This document shows positions 21,258 to 30,178 of a stretch of 52,331 bases of DNA, piece after piece. The position numbers were made by a program, and so were the translations under genes. Every line of letters begins with the position of its first letter. The first letter of the stretch is position 1. The stretch covers positions 1 to 52,331 of IMG/VR virus record IMGVR_UViG_3300024520_000102; one strand, given 5' to 3'. Below the pieces are notes generated by a model, which did no database searches, had not been told where the DNA came from, and saw only the letters and a list, made by a program, of their open reading frames with translations. This DNA is from a virus.

Positions 21258-22460
21258 TTAACTCTCCTGAATTACTAATGAAGCGTAGTAAGTTTCGTTA
21301 ATTGATGACATATTCTGAACTGCTAGTATAAACTCATCCGCCGTCCCGTCAATCGCAACGCCGGGGCGAATAGTTGAAATGGTGGCAGGGGTGACAATGT
21401 CGCTGGCCTTATTCCCGTACCCGCTGATTAGCTGAAACCCACCGCTTAGAGTATTCACGTTAGTCCGACTAATATCATACTCAATAGCGGCATCCGATAG
21501 TGTCACCCATGACACTGCGTCAACGCCCGCTATAGTTGGATTGACTATTAAAACCCATCTAAAATCGGCGTTTGAAGTACAAATAATGGATGCCTTGATT
21601 GTGTTGATTGTTGCCCCTTCCCACCCCGAACGCAATCGAAACGAGAGTAACGGGTGTATACTGGTATTATTTCCAGTTGAAAACGAGGTTGTGCCACGGT
21701 CTATGGCCCTAGTTTGGCCCGCCTCTTGTTGTCCGCCCGCACTCTTCACTACACAGCAAATTGTATCTAGTTCCGATATTCCGCCCGTCCCATCGTTTTC
21801 TATGCTATACCGAATTGGAAGATTTGGGGATTGCATATAGACATCCGTGTACGTGGTATTAGCATGGTGTTCCGCATGGGCGTAAACAGGCAGGCCGTCA
21901 AGCTGAAAACCGAACCGAACCGAACCAACGCCCAACCATTCCATATCAAAAATGAATATTTGAACTTTGGTAAAGTCCATAGTGTAACCACTATCAGCCC
22001 AAGCTACTCCGTTGAACGTCCAATCTGCAATGGCTATTTTTCTATCAACTCCATTTTTACGGATGCCAAAATAGAAGTCGTCTGAGGCTTCAAAGAATAT
22101 ACCATTATCATCCTCAAAATAACCAACCTGTTTAGTTATTCCGCTTTCCTTATCGTTTATATTACCAGTGATGGCGATTTCTTGAGACTTGCCCGGCTGG
22201 TAGTTCAGACATCTAAACGACTGCCTCACTCGTTTTCCCGCCGTCAGGTTAGCAACAGCTAACACAGACTTAGCATCCGCTATAACGAACGTGCTAGACG
22301 TGCCAGAGCCACTGGTTTCTTGGTCGTCAAAGTGAAGAGGTAAGTTATCGTGTATCTGTTTGGCATCAAATAAAGTAAATGGATTAGATACTTTTAAGTT
22401 GCCAAAGGCATCCAACATAGTTATATTTGCTGTGAAAATTGAGTTTTCGGTGTATGACAT
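21258..22460 (-). CDS. putative tail fibre / baseplate-associated protein, 400 aa
   Basis: Beta-rich protein (FVIADAKSVLAVANLTAG, FYFGIRKNGVDRKIAIAD) with jelly-roll-like segments. Two near-equal beta domains are suggested around residues 30-200 and 230-400. I do not recognise a family. A repeat promoter on the opposite strand begins 19 bases upstream of its ATG. Confidence 0.6.
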   Translation of the reverse strand: MSYTENSIFTANITMLDAFGNLKVSNPFTLFDAKQIHDNLPLHFDDQETSGSGTSSTFVIADAKSVLAVANLTAGKRVRQSFRCLNYQPGKSQEIAITGNINDKESGITKQVGYFEDDNGIFFEASDDFYFGIRKNGVDRKIAIADWTFNGVAWADSGYTMDFTKVQIFIFDMEWLGVGSVRFGFQLDGLPVYAHAEHHANTTYTDVYMQSPNLPIRYSIENDGTGGISELDTICCVVKSAGGQQEAGQTRAIDRGTTSFSTGNNTSIHPLLSFRLRSGWEGATINTIKASIICTSNADFRWVLIVNPTIAGVDAVSWVTLSDAAIEYDISRTNVNTLSGGFQLISGYGNKASDIVTPATISTIRPGVAIDGTADEFILAVQNMSSINETYYASLVIQES

Positions 22461-22478
22461 AGTTTATATCCTTTGTAG

Positions 22479-22544
22479 CGTAGGGTAAACGTAGGGTAAT
22501 CGTATAGTTTCCGTCAAGTACGGATTGAAAATGCATGGTATTAT
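22479..22544 (+). promoter_or_regulatory. 11-bp-repeat promoter, plus strand (site 8)
   Basis: Four contiguous 11-mers CGTAGGGTAAA, CGTAGGGTAAT, CGTATAGTTTC and CGTCAAGTACG occupy 22479-22522. The extended -10 (TGG then TATTAT) has its hexamer at 22539-22544, spacing 27. It is divergent from the minus-strand fibre genes and drives a plus-strand pair. Confidence 0.9.
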
Positions 22545-22563
22545 GATATTTAGAAATTAGTTC

Positions 22564-22711
22564 CTAGTGGCTTCACCACCCACTAGCACAACTAAATAGC
22601 CTGCCCTTTGGGGAGAGGCGGAGGCACGACCGAAAGGTCTCACCCGGCTCTATGAACCAAAGGGATGAACAGGATAAGGGCCAATACATAAGCTGACAAA
22701 GTCAGCTAAAC
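22564..22711 (+). ncRNA. structured 5' leader with terminator-like hairpin, possible riboregulator
   Basis: Between the promoter and gene 22737 lie these elements: CTAGTGG/CCACTAG (22564-22586); CCCTTTGG (22604-22611) with CCAAAGGG (22657-22664) enclosing a tetraloop hairpin GACC-GAAA-GGTC (22628-22639) and AGAG/CTCT plus CGG/CCG pairs; and GCTGAC-AAA-GTCAGC (from 22692) followed by TAAACTTTTTT. GCCCTT could pair alternatively with AAGGGC near 22676-22681. This is the layout of an attenuator or riboswitch, but no known class is recognised. Confidence 0.5.
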
Positions 22712-22736
22712 TTTTTTCTACACTGGGAGGTGTAAT

Positions 22737-23153
22737 ATGGAATTTGTAAAAAATCAAGTCGTGGTAAATCTGGGAATGGAAGTTTCTCAAGTGGTCGAAA
22801 TCCGAAAAGATGGCGATTTAATCCTAACTGATGGCGATGTTAGATGGCTGGCTTGCTCAACTAAAACCCGTCCAGCAACTAAGGATGAGGCTTTATTCTC
22901 AGGGGTGTCAGTTAATCCTGAGCTTTTAACAGAAGAAACCTTTGGAGGAGAAAACGAGAACAACCGTTTTATGCTCCAAACGTTCCTAAATCGGTGGGGT
23001 ACTGTTGAGTACTTCGTAAAAGATGCTTTATACTGTGATGCTCTCGGTTACAGCGAAATCCGATGGCAGGCCGATTGTAGGAAAACCGCAATCTTAAACG
23101 CCATGATGGATACTCACGATATTGATTGCGAAGGCGACAGATTGGAATGGTAA
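22737..23153 (+). CDS. hypothetical protein, 138 aa
   Basis: Soluble acidic protein (VVEIRKDGDLILTDGDVRWL), with a strong GGGAGG ribosome binding site. It lies on the strand opposite the virion genes, behind a repeat promoter and a structured leader, so it may be a condition-controlled accessory gene. No family recognised. Confidence 0.7.
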   Translation: MEFVKNQVVVNLGMEVSQVVEIRKDGDLILTDGDVRWLACSTKTRPATKDEALFSGVSVNPELLTEETFGGENENNRFMLQTFLNRWGTVEYFVKDALYCDALGYSEIRWQADCRKTAILNAMMDTHDIDCEGDRLEW

Positions 23154-23215
23154 GAAAAATACAAGTTGGCAGACCTTAAAAAAACTGCCAGCCAACTAAC
23201 TAAACGGAGATCAAA

Positions 23216-23401
23216 ATGTTAAATTATCAAACTAATAGAACTATGATAGACAGTAAAATCAGGAATTTAGCATCATTGCCGGGTGGGTTACGATGTAAGT
23301 ATCTCGTGACGTTAAAAGGCGAAAATGATACTCTTATCGCCAAGCAATGGAAACGGAAGTTGCCAATAGCAAAAGCTAACCAAGTGATAATTAAATTCTA
23401 A
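23216..23401 (+). CDS. hypothetical basic protein, 61 aa
   Basis: Small basic protein (NLASLPGGLRCKYLVTLKGE) that begins behind CGGAGATCAAA. The 62 bases before it hold an imperfect AGTTGGC/GCCAACT hairpin (about 23163-23197). It ends seven bases before the convergent minus-strand gene. No family recognised. Confidence 0.55.
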   Translation: MLNYQTNRTMIDSKIRNLASLPGGLRCKYLVTLKGENDTLIAKQWKRKLPIAKANQVIIKF

Positions 23402-23407
23402 AACGTT

Positions 23408-23926
23408 TTACAAAACAATCCAATCTGTCCCATCACAATGAACCTGTCGGCTAGTCCATTGTTTGGAGATTATCAAAGTAGCGCCGCCGTTTATTGTGCC
23501 ACTATCGGGCGTTAAGGTCACTAGATTAACCGAACTATCAATTTTAACTATGTTGTAGAATTGGCGTATGTTCGCCGTCGTCAGGGTGACAACTATGTCC
23601 CCCGTCGTTGCGTCACATTTAACCGTGTAATCATCGGTCAAAAGTGTTTCTGATACTGTGATAGTTCGGATATTTAGAGTAACGGTACTCGGTACAATAC
23701 CGGCTATTTCATTCTGAATAACCGTGACAGCGCTCTCAAGACTAAGCACCCTTGCCGTTAGCGATGCTATCAACCCTAAAACGTAATCAAACGCAGACTG
23801 CACGGTAAACGAAGCGCCGTTAATCCCCACGATCTCAGACTGTTGAGGTTGGGCGAAGTTGCGCCGGTTGGCGGCTGATTTCTCTAGTGATTTAATTCGT
23901 TTGACAACGTCTAATTCAAAGCTCAT
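23408..23926 (-). CDS. putative trimeric virion fibre/spike component, 172 aa
   Basis: The N-terminal third is a coiled coil (FELDVVKRIKSLEKSAANRR, LIASLTARVLSLESAVTVIQ). A C-terminal beta domain follows (TVTLNIRTITVSETLLTDDY, GTINGGATLIISKQ), the layout of small trimeric phage fibre or head-fibre proteins with a coil and knob. It lies in the tail-tip operon, separated from neighbours by plus-strand genes. Confidence 0.6.
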   Translation of the reverse strand: MSFELDVVKRIKSLEKSAANRRNFAQPQQSEIVGINGASFTVQSAFDYVLGLIASLTARVLSLESAVTVIQNEIAGIVPSTVTLNIRTITVSETLLTDDYTVKCDATTGDIVVTLTTANIRQFYNIVKIDSSVNLVTLTPDSGTINGGATLIISKQWTSRQVHCDGTDWIVL

Positions 23927-23937
23927 AAGATTATTAC

Positions 23938-24003
23938 CGTAGGGTAATCGTATAGTTCCCGTAGGGTTAGCGTCAAGTACGATAGTGGAAAGTAGGTTAT
24001 ACT
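23938..24003 (+). promoter_or_regulatory. 11-bp-repeat promoter, plus strand (site 9)
   Basis: Four contiguous 11-mers CGTAGGGTAAT, CGTATAGTTCC, CGTAGGGTTAG and CGTCAAGTACG occupy 23938-23981. The -10 TATACT is at 23998-24003, spacing 27. The leader (TCAGTTCCAAATTAACCAGT in part) is repeated at the 29479 promoter. Confidence 0.9.
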
Positions 24004-24042
24004 GTAGTCAGTTCCAAATTAACCAGTAACAGGAGAAACAAA

Positions 24043-24294
24043 ATGGCTCCAGACATCTTAGCTTTACTTATAAAGTTTCCAAGCAGAAAAGTTATAAAAA
24101 CTATGTCGCCCGAACTTGGCGATCTAATAGAAGAATCTCAATCAGATAATGGTGTCGCCATTGTTGTGAAAAAAACAAGATGCACTATTGTAATTCAATA
24201 TGTTCAATATGGTGTAACATGCACATATCGCTATAGTCATTTGTCACATTTGCCCGTTTTTGCAAAAGGTTATAAGCCCCAAAGAAGCAACTAA
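24043..24294 (+). CDS. hypothetical protein, 83 aa
   Basis: Small basic protein (IVVKKTRCTIVIQYVQYGV) with two strands and a basic C-terminus. The start has CAGGAGAAACAAA upstream. It heads a four-gene plus-strand cassette within the virion operon. Function unknown. Confidence 0.65.
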   Translation: MAPDILALLIKFPSRKVIKTMSPELGDLIEESQSDNGVAIVVKKTRCTIVIQYVQYGVTCTYRYSHLSHLPVFAKGYKPQRSN

Positions 24295-24313
24295 TTATGT
24301 CACGGAGATTAAA

Positions 24314-24382
24314 ATGACTAACTTAAATACTAAATTACACCAAGCGCAAGCAATGCAAACCAATCGGGAGGCTAAAATATAA
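24314..24382 (+). CDS. tiny gene, 22 aa
   Basis: MTNLNTKLHQAQAMQTNREA is followed by KI and stop. It has CGGAGATTAAA before the ATG, as good as its neighbours, and its TAA overlaps the next ATG. It is too short to call a function; a leader peptide coupling translation of the next gene is likely. Confidence 0.45.
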   Translation: MTNLNTKLHQAQAMQTNREAKI

Positions 24383-24744
24383 TGTCACGTAAGCGAATTT
24401 ACATGCCACAAACAAGAATAGATCATTATGAAGATAAAATCGCCATGCGATTATTTGGGAAGGGTATAGATAGTGCAAAAGATATTTTTTCATTTTTACA
24501 ATTTAATCAGGAAAATGAAAAACGAATTTTATCCGGTTTCATGTCTACTTTTTGGCGGATAACGGAAGAACACATTAAGGATTTTACCATTAACGGGAAA
24601 ATTGATAGTCGTTACCAAGTCGCTCCTTATGCTGGACATTTCGGGGTAAAATATTGCGTACACGATACTGATACCGGTATTTTTCATACTGCCAAATTAA
24701 GTAATAATAATTTGGAGATTACTGGAATAATGAGGCTGATGTAA
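24382..24744 (+). CDS. hypothetical protein, 120 aa
   Basis: Alpha/beta protein with Tyr- and His-rich segments (YQVAPYAGHFGVKYCVHDTD). No family recognised. Coupled to the tiny gene upstream by TAATG. Confidence 0.65.
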   Translation: MSRKRIYMPQTRIDHYEDKIAMRLFGKGIDSAKDIFSFLQFNQENEKRILSGFMSTFWRITEEHIKDFTINGKIDSRYQVAPYAGHFGVKYCVHDTDTGIFHTAKLSNNNLEITGIMRLM

Positions 24745-24763
24745 TCTAATGGAGACAATAAAA

Positions 24764-25021
24764 ATGAATTTCTACAATCTCTTGATTAAAGAACCATACA
24801 AGCAAATTCACAAGTGGCATAATGGAGAAATACAGCGGCTAATAACAGAGTGTGAGCAATTCACGTTTGAGCGCTTATTAGACCAGCTAACTCACGAATT
24901 TTGTGACGGATATCCCATGACAGTTTCTGATAAGTTTGAGCAATTAAAACTTGATATAGAAAAAGAAGCGCGTATCAAGTTTTTTGCTACAATGGTAGCG
25001 ATAGATAGAAAATTAACTTAA
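24764..25021 (+). CDS. hypothetical helical protein, 85 aa
   Basis: All-helical acidic protein (QRLITECEQFTFERLLDQLT). I use ATG 24764, ten bases after GGAG, rather than ATG 24749. The stop overlaps the end of the convergent minus-strand tail gene by nine bases, with no terminator between, so the two transcripts overlap tail to tail. Confidence 0.6.
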   Translation: MNFYNLLIKEPYKQIHKWHNGEIQRLITECEQFTFERLLDQLTHEFCDGYPMTVSDKFEQLKLDIEKEARIKFFATMVAIDRKLT

Positions 25022-25957
25022 CACCGAAGCCGTAAGCACAGGAGGCCCAAAATCACCGCCCCTGATTTTCAACTCTTCGGTATCAGCTATCCACTTGTTA
25101 CCGCCTAACTCAACCGCAAAAGTCGAGAAACGTAGGGCAAAATCGGACGTGCTTTCAATATTGAAAAAGAACGCCGTCCCTTTTTGCTCTGCTAAATCGG
25201 CAAGGTCGGTCAACACATCAAAGAGCGGGCGATAACGGATGTCCTCGATTGTAACAATCGGGGCCTTGCTCAAATCATTAGCCACCGATAAGCGAGGTAC
25301 AGACCTCTCATCTATCGTCATGGCGTTCCGTGCTAGTAGTTTAGCAAGGTCATCCGCATGGCCTGTGAGTGGGCCAACGTCTAAGACGATCCTGTCCTCT
25401 AGCAGGCTGTTTAAGCCTCTGAACTGTAACTCCGCCTCGTTCTCATCCAATGTCACCCGCTTTAGTCGCCACAGTTCAGTTTGCCAGCTTGGTACATCTA
25501 GCACCGCCAAGCTGTTGTTTTCAAACTCGGTAGCCATCAGTGGCAATTCAAAAACCTCACCAAACTTGAGGGCATTATTAAAATCTGCGCTCTGCGTTGG
25601 TCGGGTTTTATTCTTGCTAATGATCGTCAATCCCGCCTCGGTTAGGGTCGTTTCGTCTGAACTATCAGCAGATGTGAATATCTCAGCACGGCCTAAGATT
25701 GCCGTAGTGTCAAGGTCAATATCTTCAACCGTGAACTGGCTACGCTCAGAGCCAAAGCCAGAGCCACCGACAAACGCCACGTTTTTCTGTAGCGTCCAAT
25801 CAAAGGTAATGGTTGGGGATATGAAACGGTCAATCTGTAGAGAATGTGGCAGAGTAATTGTCAGAACGGGTATATTATTAAGGCTTCGCACCACGTCAAC
25901 TGAGAGAGGTTTGATTATTCGGTTATATCGACCTTGTGGGGTGAAAAATCTAAGCAT
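25013..25957 (-). CDS. putative tail-tip/baseplate protein, ReqiPepy6 Gp37-like, 314 aa
   Basis: The start (MLRFFTPQGRYNRIIKPLSV, then RSLNNIPVLTITLPHS) matches the initial pattern of ReqiPepy6 Gp37-like tail proteins of siphoviruses: a short strand, a Gly turn and the phrase of amphipathic beta hairpins. The remainder is beta-rich (DRIVLDVGPLTGHADDLAKL; FFFNIESTSDFALRFSTF). It lies after the large distal-tail gene, where baseplate hub-like genes usually occur. Confidence 0.55.
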   Translation of the reverse strand: MLRFFTPQGRYNRIIKPLSVDVVRSLNNIPVLTITLPHSLQIDRFISPTITFDWTLQKNVAFVGGSGFGSERSQFTVEDIDLDTTAILGRAEIFTSADSSDETTLTEAGLTIISKNKTRPTQSADFNNALKFGEVFELPLMATEFENNSLAVLDVPSWQTELWRLKRVTLDENEAELQFRGLNSLLEDRIVLDVGPLTGHADDLAKLLARNAMTIDERSVPRLSVANDLSKAPIVTIEDIRYRPLFDVLTDLADLAEQKGTAFFFNIESTSDFALRFSTFAVELGGNKWIADTEELKIRGGDFGPPVLTASVLS

Positions 25958-25990
25958 TATTAAATTCCATTAACTAAAGGAGCAACAAAA

Positions 25991-26197
25991 ATGATAAAGA
26001 ATAACAATGTAAAAGTAGGAAGTATGGTAAGAATTCATGGGCGATATGATGACAGATTAGCTTTAGTCACGGAAGAATGCACGAGTGGGGGGGTGTGTGA
26101 TATTTGGATTAAATATATTGATAATGAGTTTGATACCCCTGTTCCTTTTCAATCAGATCATAAGCATTTAACCGTGGTAAAATCATTAGATGACTAA
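25991..26197 (+). CDS. hypothetical protein, 68 aa
   Basis: Small SH3-like beta protein (VKVGSMVRIHGRYDDRLALV, then DIWIKYIDNE). It has AAAGGAGCAACAAAA before the ATG. There is no 11-bp promoter directly upstream, unlike other plus-strand inserts. The stop overlaps the convergent gene by four bases. Function unknown. Confidence 0.6.
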   Translation: MIKNNNVKVGSMVRIHGRYDDRLALVTEECTSGGVCDIWIKYIDNEFDTPVPFQSDHKHLTVVKSLDD

Positions 26198-29100
26198 GCA
26201 ACTCTAATTTCAAACCGTCCCGTAAACGGGTTATACCGTTTACTCCCCACCTCAACATCATCGTAACACCCCACTGCTTTATCAGTAATTTCGTATGAAT
26301 AACCACAGCATGGAGCGACTGGCACGTCTACAACGTCAGCCGCTTCGTCTGTGTCATCAGCACAACATAGAGCGTTTATACCGTGGTGGCTCGGTTGACT
26401 GATGATACTAGCCTCTGTCAGCGCTGTGGCGTTGTCTATGAAGCAAATTATATCGTTGTTCCCTTCCAGTAGAAACATTTCGGTTTCAGTGCCAACTTCA
26501 AACGGTATGTCCTGTAAATAGCTACTTTTGGCGCTTGGCTGTCCCTCTAGGTTTATCTCAACATATTCACCATCACCGATTAGGTAATCAAATAACAACC
26601 CCTTACCCGTTGAGTTATTCCTAACCTCCAGTAGTCGCCCTTCGCCCCTAACTACTATTCTTGGCTTGCTCTCAACGCTACCACTATAAAAAATGCTAGT
26701 TACTCCGCTTGACCTTAACGCCCTAATCCCTTGATAGCCGATAGCAATCAGCCCATTAGAACCGCTGGCAATGGTGTTAGTCTTAGTTCCAATCTGAAAC
26801 CTAAGCCCTAAATCACGCAATACGAAGCCGTCCCACACAAAAGCGCCACCCTCTCCAACAGACAATAAATCCTCATTTTCGTCAACGGTCAACGCCCTAA
26901 TTCGCCCGATGTTTCGCCCAACAACAACCATTTCCCCATCAACCCATTGGTTGATCCCTTGGTCGTTTCCAACATACAGGGCATCATTGATACTCTGAAC
27001 CGCAAAAGTTGCAGGGCCAGATAATTGCCCTTGCCATTGACCATTTTGTAGACTGATAAAATTATAGTAGGGAAAGAACCCACCGGGGTCATCAATAATG
27101 GTGTAATTCGTTATCACTTCACTCTTACTACTTTCAGTTAGCAAGTTGTCAGCCGAATAGTCAAACGTGATGGTATTCTCGTTAGTAGCACCGCTATCTG
27201 TGGTCGTCAACAGTGTGACAATCACCGAACCGCCCGGCGTTACCCCCGTCAGGTCAATCGTTGGCGTTTTGGTGGTGTAAACGTTGGCGTTAGCGTCGTT
27301 TGACCAGTCCCATGATGCGATTGGGTCATCTTCGCTCTCACCGCTTGCCGTCTCTGTTGTCACGCTCTCACAGTCACCACTATCATCAGTTTCAATACAG
27401 CATGAAGCCGTAAACGGAATAGCCGTGAGGATACTATACTCTTTTTTATTCTCACTTGCTCTAAATTGGAGTAATGTACTAGCGCCGTCATCATCGTCAT
27501 ACACATTATACACGATGGTTTGTGTAAGCGTGTTACCGCTTGCCGTGGTAACGACTAAAGTCAGAGTGACATAATCCGCTACAGGTGCGGGCATGACATC
27601 GTAACCAATTACGTCTCTGGTTGCGGCAGTGTTTACATTGCCGTCATTGCTCCATGCATAACTTACGATTGCGTCATTATCGCTTACATTGTTATTGTCT
27701 GTGGTTAATTTGAGTGTAGTGTATTCACTAGACACAACCTTAATCTGTACATCTAACTCAATCGGAGTTATATCTGCCGTTGGCTCACAGAACAATTCAA
27801 AATCAGTTGTTTCGGCCCCGATAGTCTCACCGATTATACCGTTTGACGTATTGAACAGGCCCGCCGCCGAAACATTACCATCACGGTCAATATCTATATC
27901 AAAAACCTCACCAACCAACCCATCGGCAAGCGTTGACCACACTCCGTTTTCTAGCCGTTCTATTCTGTCCTTTGTCCCTGCTACATAAATGCGGCCTCGA
28001 TTGTCGGATTGTATTACTCTAAATTGGTCGCTGTCTGTCCATAGATTTAATGTAATTCGTGACGGGTCACCACTTCGCCAGTAGCTAACACGTGAAAGAT
28101 TAGCGGCTGTTTGTTCAAGCAAAAAGAAAGTCCTGTCAGGTGTTACGGTAAAGTCGCTTGGTACATCTCCACCGACAAACCCGATTGCATTAGTCCATGC
28201 ACCATCAATATACAAACCAAACTGATTTAACAGAGTAGTTCCGGCGTTGACGAATAGCCCCATCGCGTACAACTCATCGCCAAAGTATTCTAATTTGAAT
28301 ACTTCACCATCCGGTATCCCGCCGGTTGGCTCTACCCACTTACCCGCTTCGTCTCTAATCGCTAAATGTTTAGTAACGACTAGCTGAGAAACTTCTAACG
28401 CCTGCCCCCGTTCTCGCATCCGGTGAAAGAATGGGTTATAGGCCGTAAAGTTTAGCCTAACATCCTGTTGATATAGGCCCGATATGTTGCCCTCTAATCC
28501 TCCGTTGTACACGGCATCAATCTGGAGTAGTCGCCCGTCACATTCGCAATCTTGATACAAGAGCCTGAGCAACCCGTCTTGGCTGGCGATATTTGGTTTT
28601 ACAATTCGTTCAATTCCGAATAAGTCACATTGAACTAAATCCAACTGAGCGCCACAAACAGAACCCGATAGCGAAAAATCACGCTCGTTCGCTATCGTGC
28701 GACGGTATAGAGCGCCGGGCTGTAGAGCTAAATTAGTAGCGGTATTATCGTATGTGGTAAAATTCACATCAGCGAAGTTAGTAAATTGTAAACCGTATTC
28801 TGAGAAGTTTTCTATCTTGCCACCGCTCCGAGTTGTTAGCCGTTTACTCTCACTTTGGTGGGGAACGCCTAGCCAGTAATAGTTATTGCTGTCATCATTC
28901 CCAAAGCCAAGGGTAGACCCATCGAAGTAAGTTGATGCCACCCCGCCCGCTTCTAGTTGCACGCCATCAAAATACACAATTCGGGTAACGTCGTTTGTAC
29001 CAAGATACAGCGATACCCCGACTGTCCCCGCTGTTAGCGAGGCCGTGGCCGTCAACCGTTGCCAATCTATATCAGTCGGCTTAGTCGATATTGCTATGAT

Positions 29101-29463
29101 GTTGGTCGGGACAGTCTGCCAGATGGCAAGCGTAACCTCTCTAGTTTCGCCTGTGAGGGCGAAAGGATACAGGACGTAACACGAGGCGGTATATACCCCA
29201 TCGTCGGGGATAGTAGCGGTTATATCAGTTCCGACATCATCGTTGGCTGTTACCCCATCACCCCACATTTGGAGCGAATACCCCCCGTTGTGACTGGTTA
29301 TACCTGTCCTTGCAACGGAGGCATACCCTGACCAGCCGACTAAAGAACGCTCAAATGAGGGGTTAGTTATGTGGTTTTTAGCAGGGTGAGAGGTAATGAT
29401 ATACCAATTTCGTGGTAGCTCATAGCCGGTTGTGTGGCGTGGAATTATCTTATGTGTTTTCAT
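26194..29463 (-). CDS. large distal-tail-like protein with propeller and PKD-like domains, 1089 aa
   Basis: The N-terminal ~190 residues resemble a carbohydrate-binding module (NPSFERSLVGWSGYASVART... YFDGVQLEAG). Residues about 220-370 look like a distal-tail (Dit) ring domain (DFSLSGSVCGAQLDLVQCDL; RLNFTAYNPFFHRM). A long beta-propeller follows (repeats such as DIDRDGNVSAAGLF), interrupted near residues 580-790 by two PKD-like Ig units (YAWSNDGNVNTAAT and WDWSNDANANVYTT) and then resumed. Probably the tail-tip hub, contacting receptor or cell-wall sugars. Confidence 0.7.
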   Translation of the reverse strand: MKTHKIIPRHTTGYELPRNWYIITSHPAKNHITNPSFERSLVGWSGYASVARTGITSHNGGYSLQMWGDGVTANDDVGTDITATIPDDGVYTASCYVLYPFALTGETREVTLAIWQTVPTNIIAISTKPTDIDWQRLTATASLTAGTVGVSLYLGTNDVTRIVYFDGVQLEAGGVASTYFDGSTLGFGNDDSNNYYWLGVPHQSESKRLTTRSGGKIENFSEYGLQFTNFADVNFTTYDNTATNLALQPGALYRRTIANERDFSLSGSVCGAQLDLVQCDLFGIERIVKPNIASQDGLLRLLYQDCECDGRLLQIDAVYNGGLEGNISGLYQQDVRLNFTAYNPFFHRMRERGQALEVSQLVVTKHLAIRDEAGKWVEPTGGIPDGEVFKLEYFGDELYAMGLFVNAGTTLLNQFGLYIDGAWTNAIGFVGGDVPSDFTVTPDRTFFLLEQTAANLSRVSYWRSGDPSRITLNLWTDSDQFRVIQSDNRGRIYVAGTKDRIERLENGVWSTLADGLVGEVFDIDIDRDGNVSAAGLFNTSNGIIGETIGAETTDFELFCEPTADITPIELDVQIKVVSSEYTTLKLTTDNNNVSDNDAIVSYAWSNDGNVNTAATRDVIGYDVMPAPVADYVTLTLVVTTASGNTLTQTIVYNVYDDDDGASTLLQFRASENKKEYSILTAIPFTASCCIETDDSGDCESVTTETASGESEDDPIASWDWSNDANANVYTTKTPTIDLTGVTPGGSVIVTLLTTTDSGATNENTITFDYSADNLLTESSKSEVITNYTIIDDPGGFFPYYNFISLQNGQWQGQLSGPATFAVQSINDALYVGNDQGINQWVDGEMVVVGRNIGRIRALTVDENEDLLSVGEGGAFVWDGFVLRDLGLRFQIGTKTNTIASGSNGLIAIGYQGIRALRSSGVTSIFYSGSVESKPRIVVRGEGRLLEVRNNSTGKGLLFDYLIGDGEYVEINLEGQPSAKSSYLQDIPFEVGTETEMFLLEGNNDIICFIDNATALTEASIISQPSHHGINALCCADDTDEAADVVDVPVAPCCGYSYEITDKAVGCYDDVEVGSKRYNPFTGRFEIRVA

Positions 29464-29478
29464 AGTTTTATTTTATAG

Positions 29479-29544
29479 CGTAGGGTAAACGTAGGGTAAT
29501 CGTATAGTTCCCGTCAAGTACGAATTAGAAAAGTAGGTTATACT
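29479..29544 (+). promoter_or_regulatory. 11-bp-repeat promoter, plus strand (site 10)
   Basis: CGTAGGGTAAA, CGTAGGGTAAT, CGTATAGTTCC and CGTCAAGTACG are contiguous at 29479-29522. The -10 TATACT is at 29539-29544, spacing 27. The promoter and its leader are almost identical to the site at 23938. It is divergent from the distal-tail gene. Confidence 0.9.
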
Positions 29545-29590
29545 GTAGTCAGTTCCAAATTAACCAGTAACAACTAACGGAGATTATAAA

Positions 29591-30178
29591 ATGGCTAATT
29601 CAATTATGAACCCCGCTTATTATTTATCAGTAAAAGCAGATGAGGCCGGAATGACTGCTAAGGCTAAATTAAAACTAGTAAAAGGTTTAGACACTTTCAG
29701 ATTTAACCTAGACAATGAATTATTCGACACTAACGAAACAACAATCTATGATTATGACGACATGGCTATCATGGAAGCATATTGGAACGGTAAGTCAATA
29801 ACTGAAACAGTTATTGCGTTGACTGCTACAGACCAAGATGACACAGACCAAGTAATGTCAACAACAACTATGACTAAAGAACGAATAGTACAACATTTAC
29901 AGCATCTCGCAAATAACAATTTTTTAACAGGTGACATTACTGACACCCACACCGCCGTTTCCTACATCAAGGGAAACGCCTACGCCGACCATATGAATAA
30001 AATTATCGACCTTATCGCTCACAAAGACTTATCTGTTGCAACTCTTGATTTGGCCTCTGATCTGCAAGGCGGGCGTTCAAAAAGTACTGATGTTGTTATG
30101 GACTTGCAGTTTGAAATGCAATGGTTAGCTAAAGCTAACGCTCTGGCTACCATTACGCTAGACAGTCTAGTTGAATGA
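29591..30178 (+). CDS. hypothetical acidic protein, 195 aa
   Basis: The largest plus-strand gene within the virion operon, acidic and mostly helical (MAIMEAYWNGKSITETVIAL; ADHMNKIIDLIAHKDL). No motif or family recognised. A repeat promoter and a CGGAG site precede it, so it is probably highly expressed in the regulon. Function unknown. Confidence 0.75.
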   Translation: MANSIMNPAYYLSVKADEAGMTAKAKLKLVKGLDTFRFNLDNELFDTNETTIYDYDDMAIMEAYWNGKSITETVIALTATDQDDTDQVMSTTTMTKERIVQHLQHLANNNFLTGDITDTHTAVSYIKGNAYADHMNKIIDLIAHKDLSVATLDLASDLQGGRSKSTDVVMDLQFEMQWLAKANALATITLDSLVE

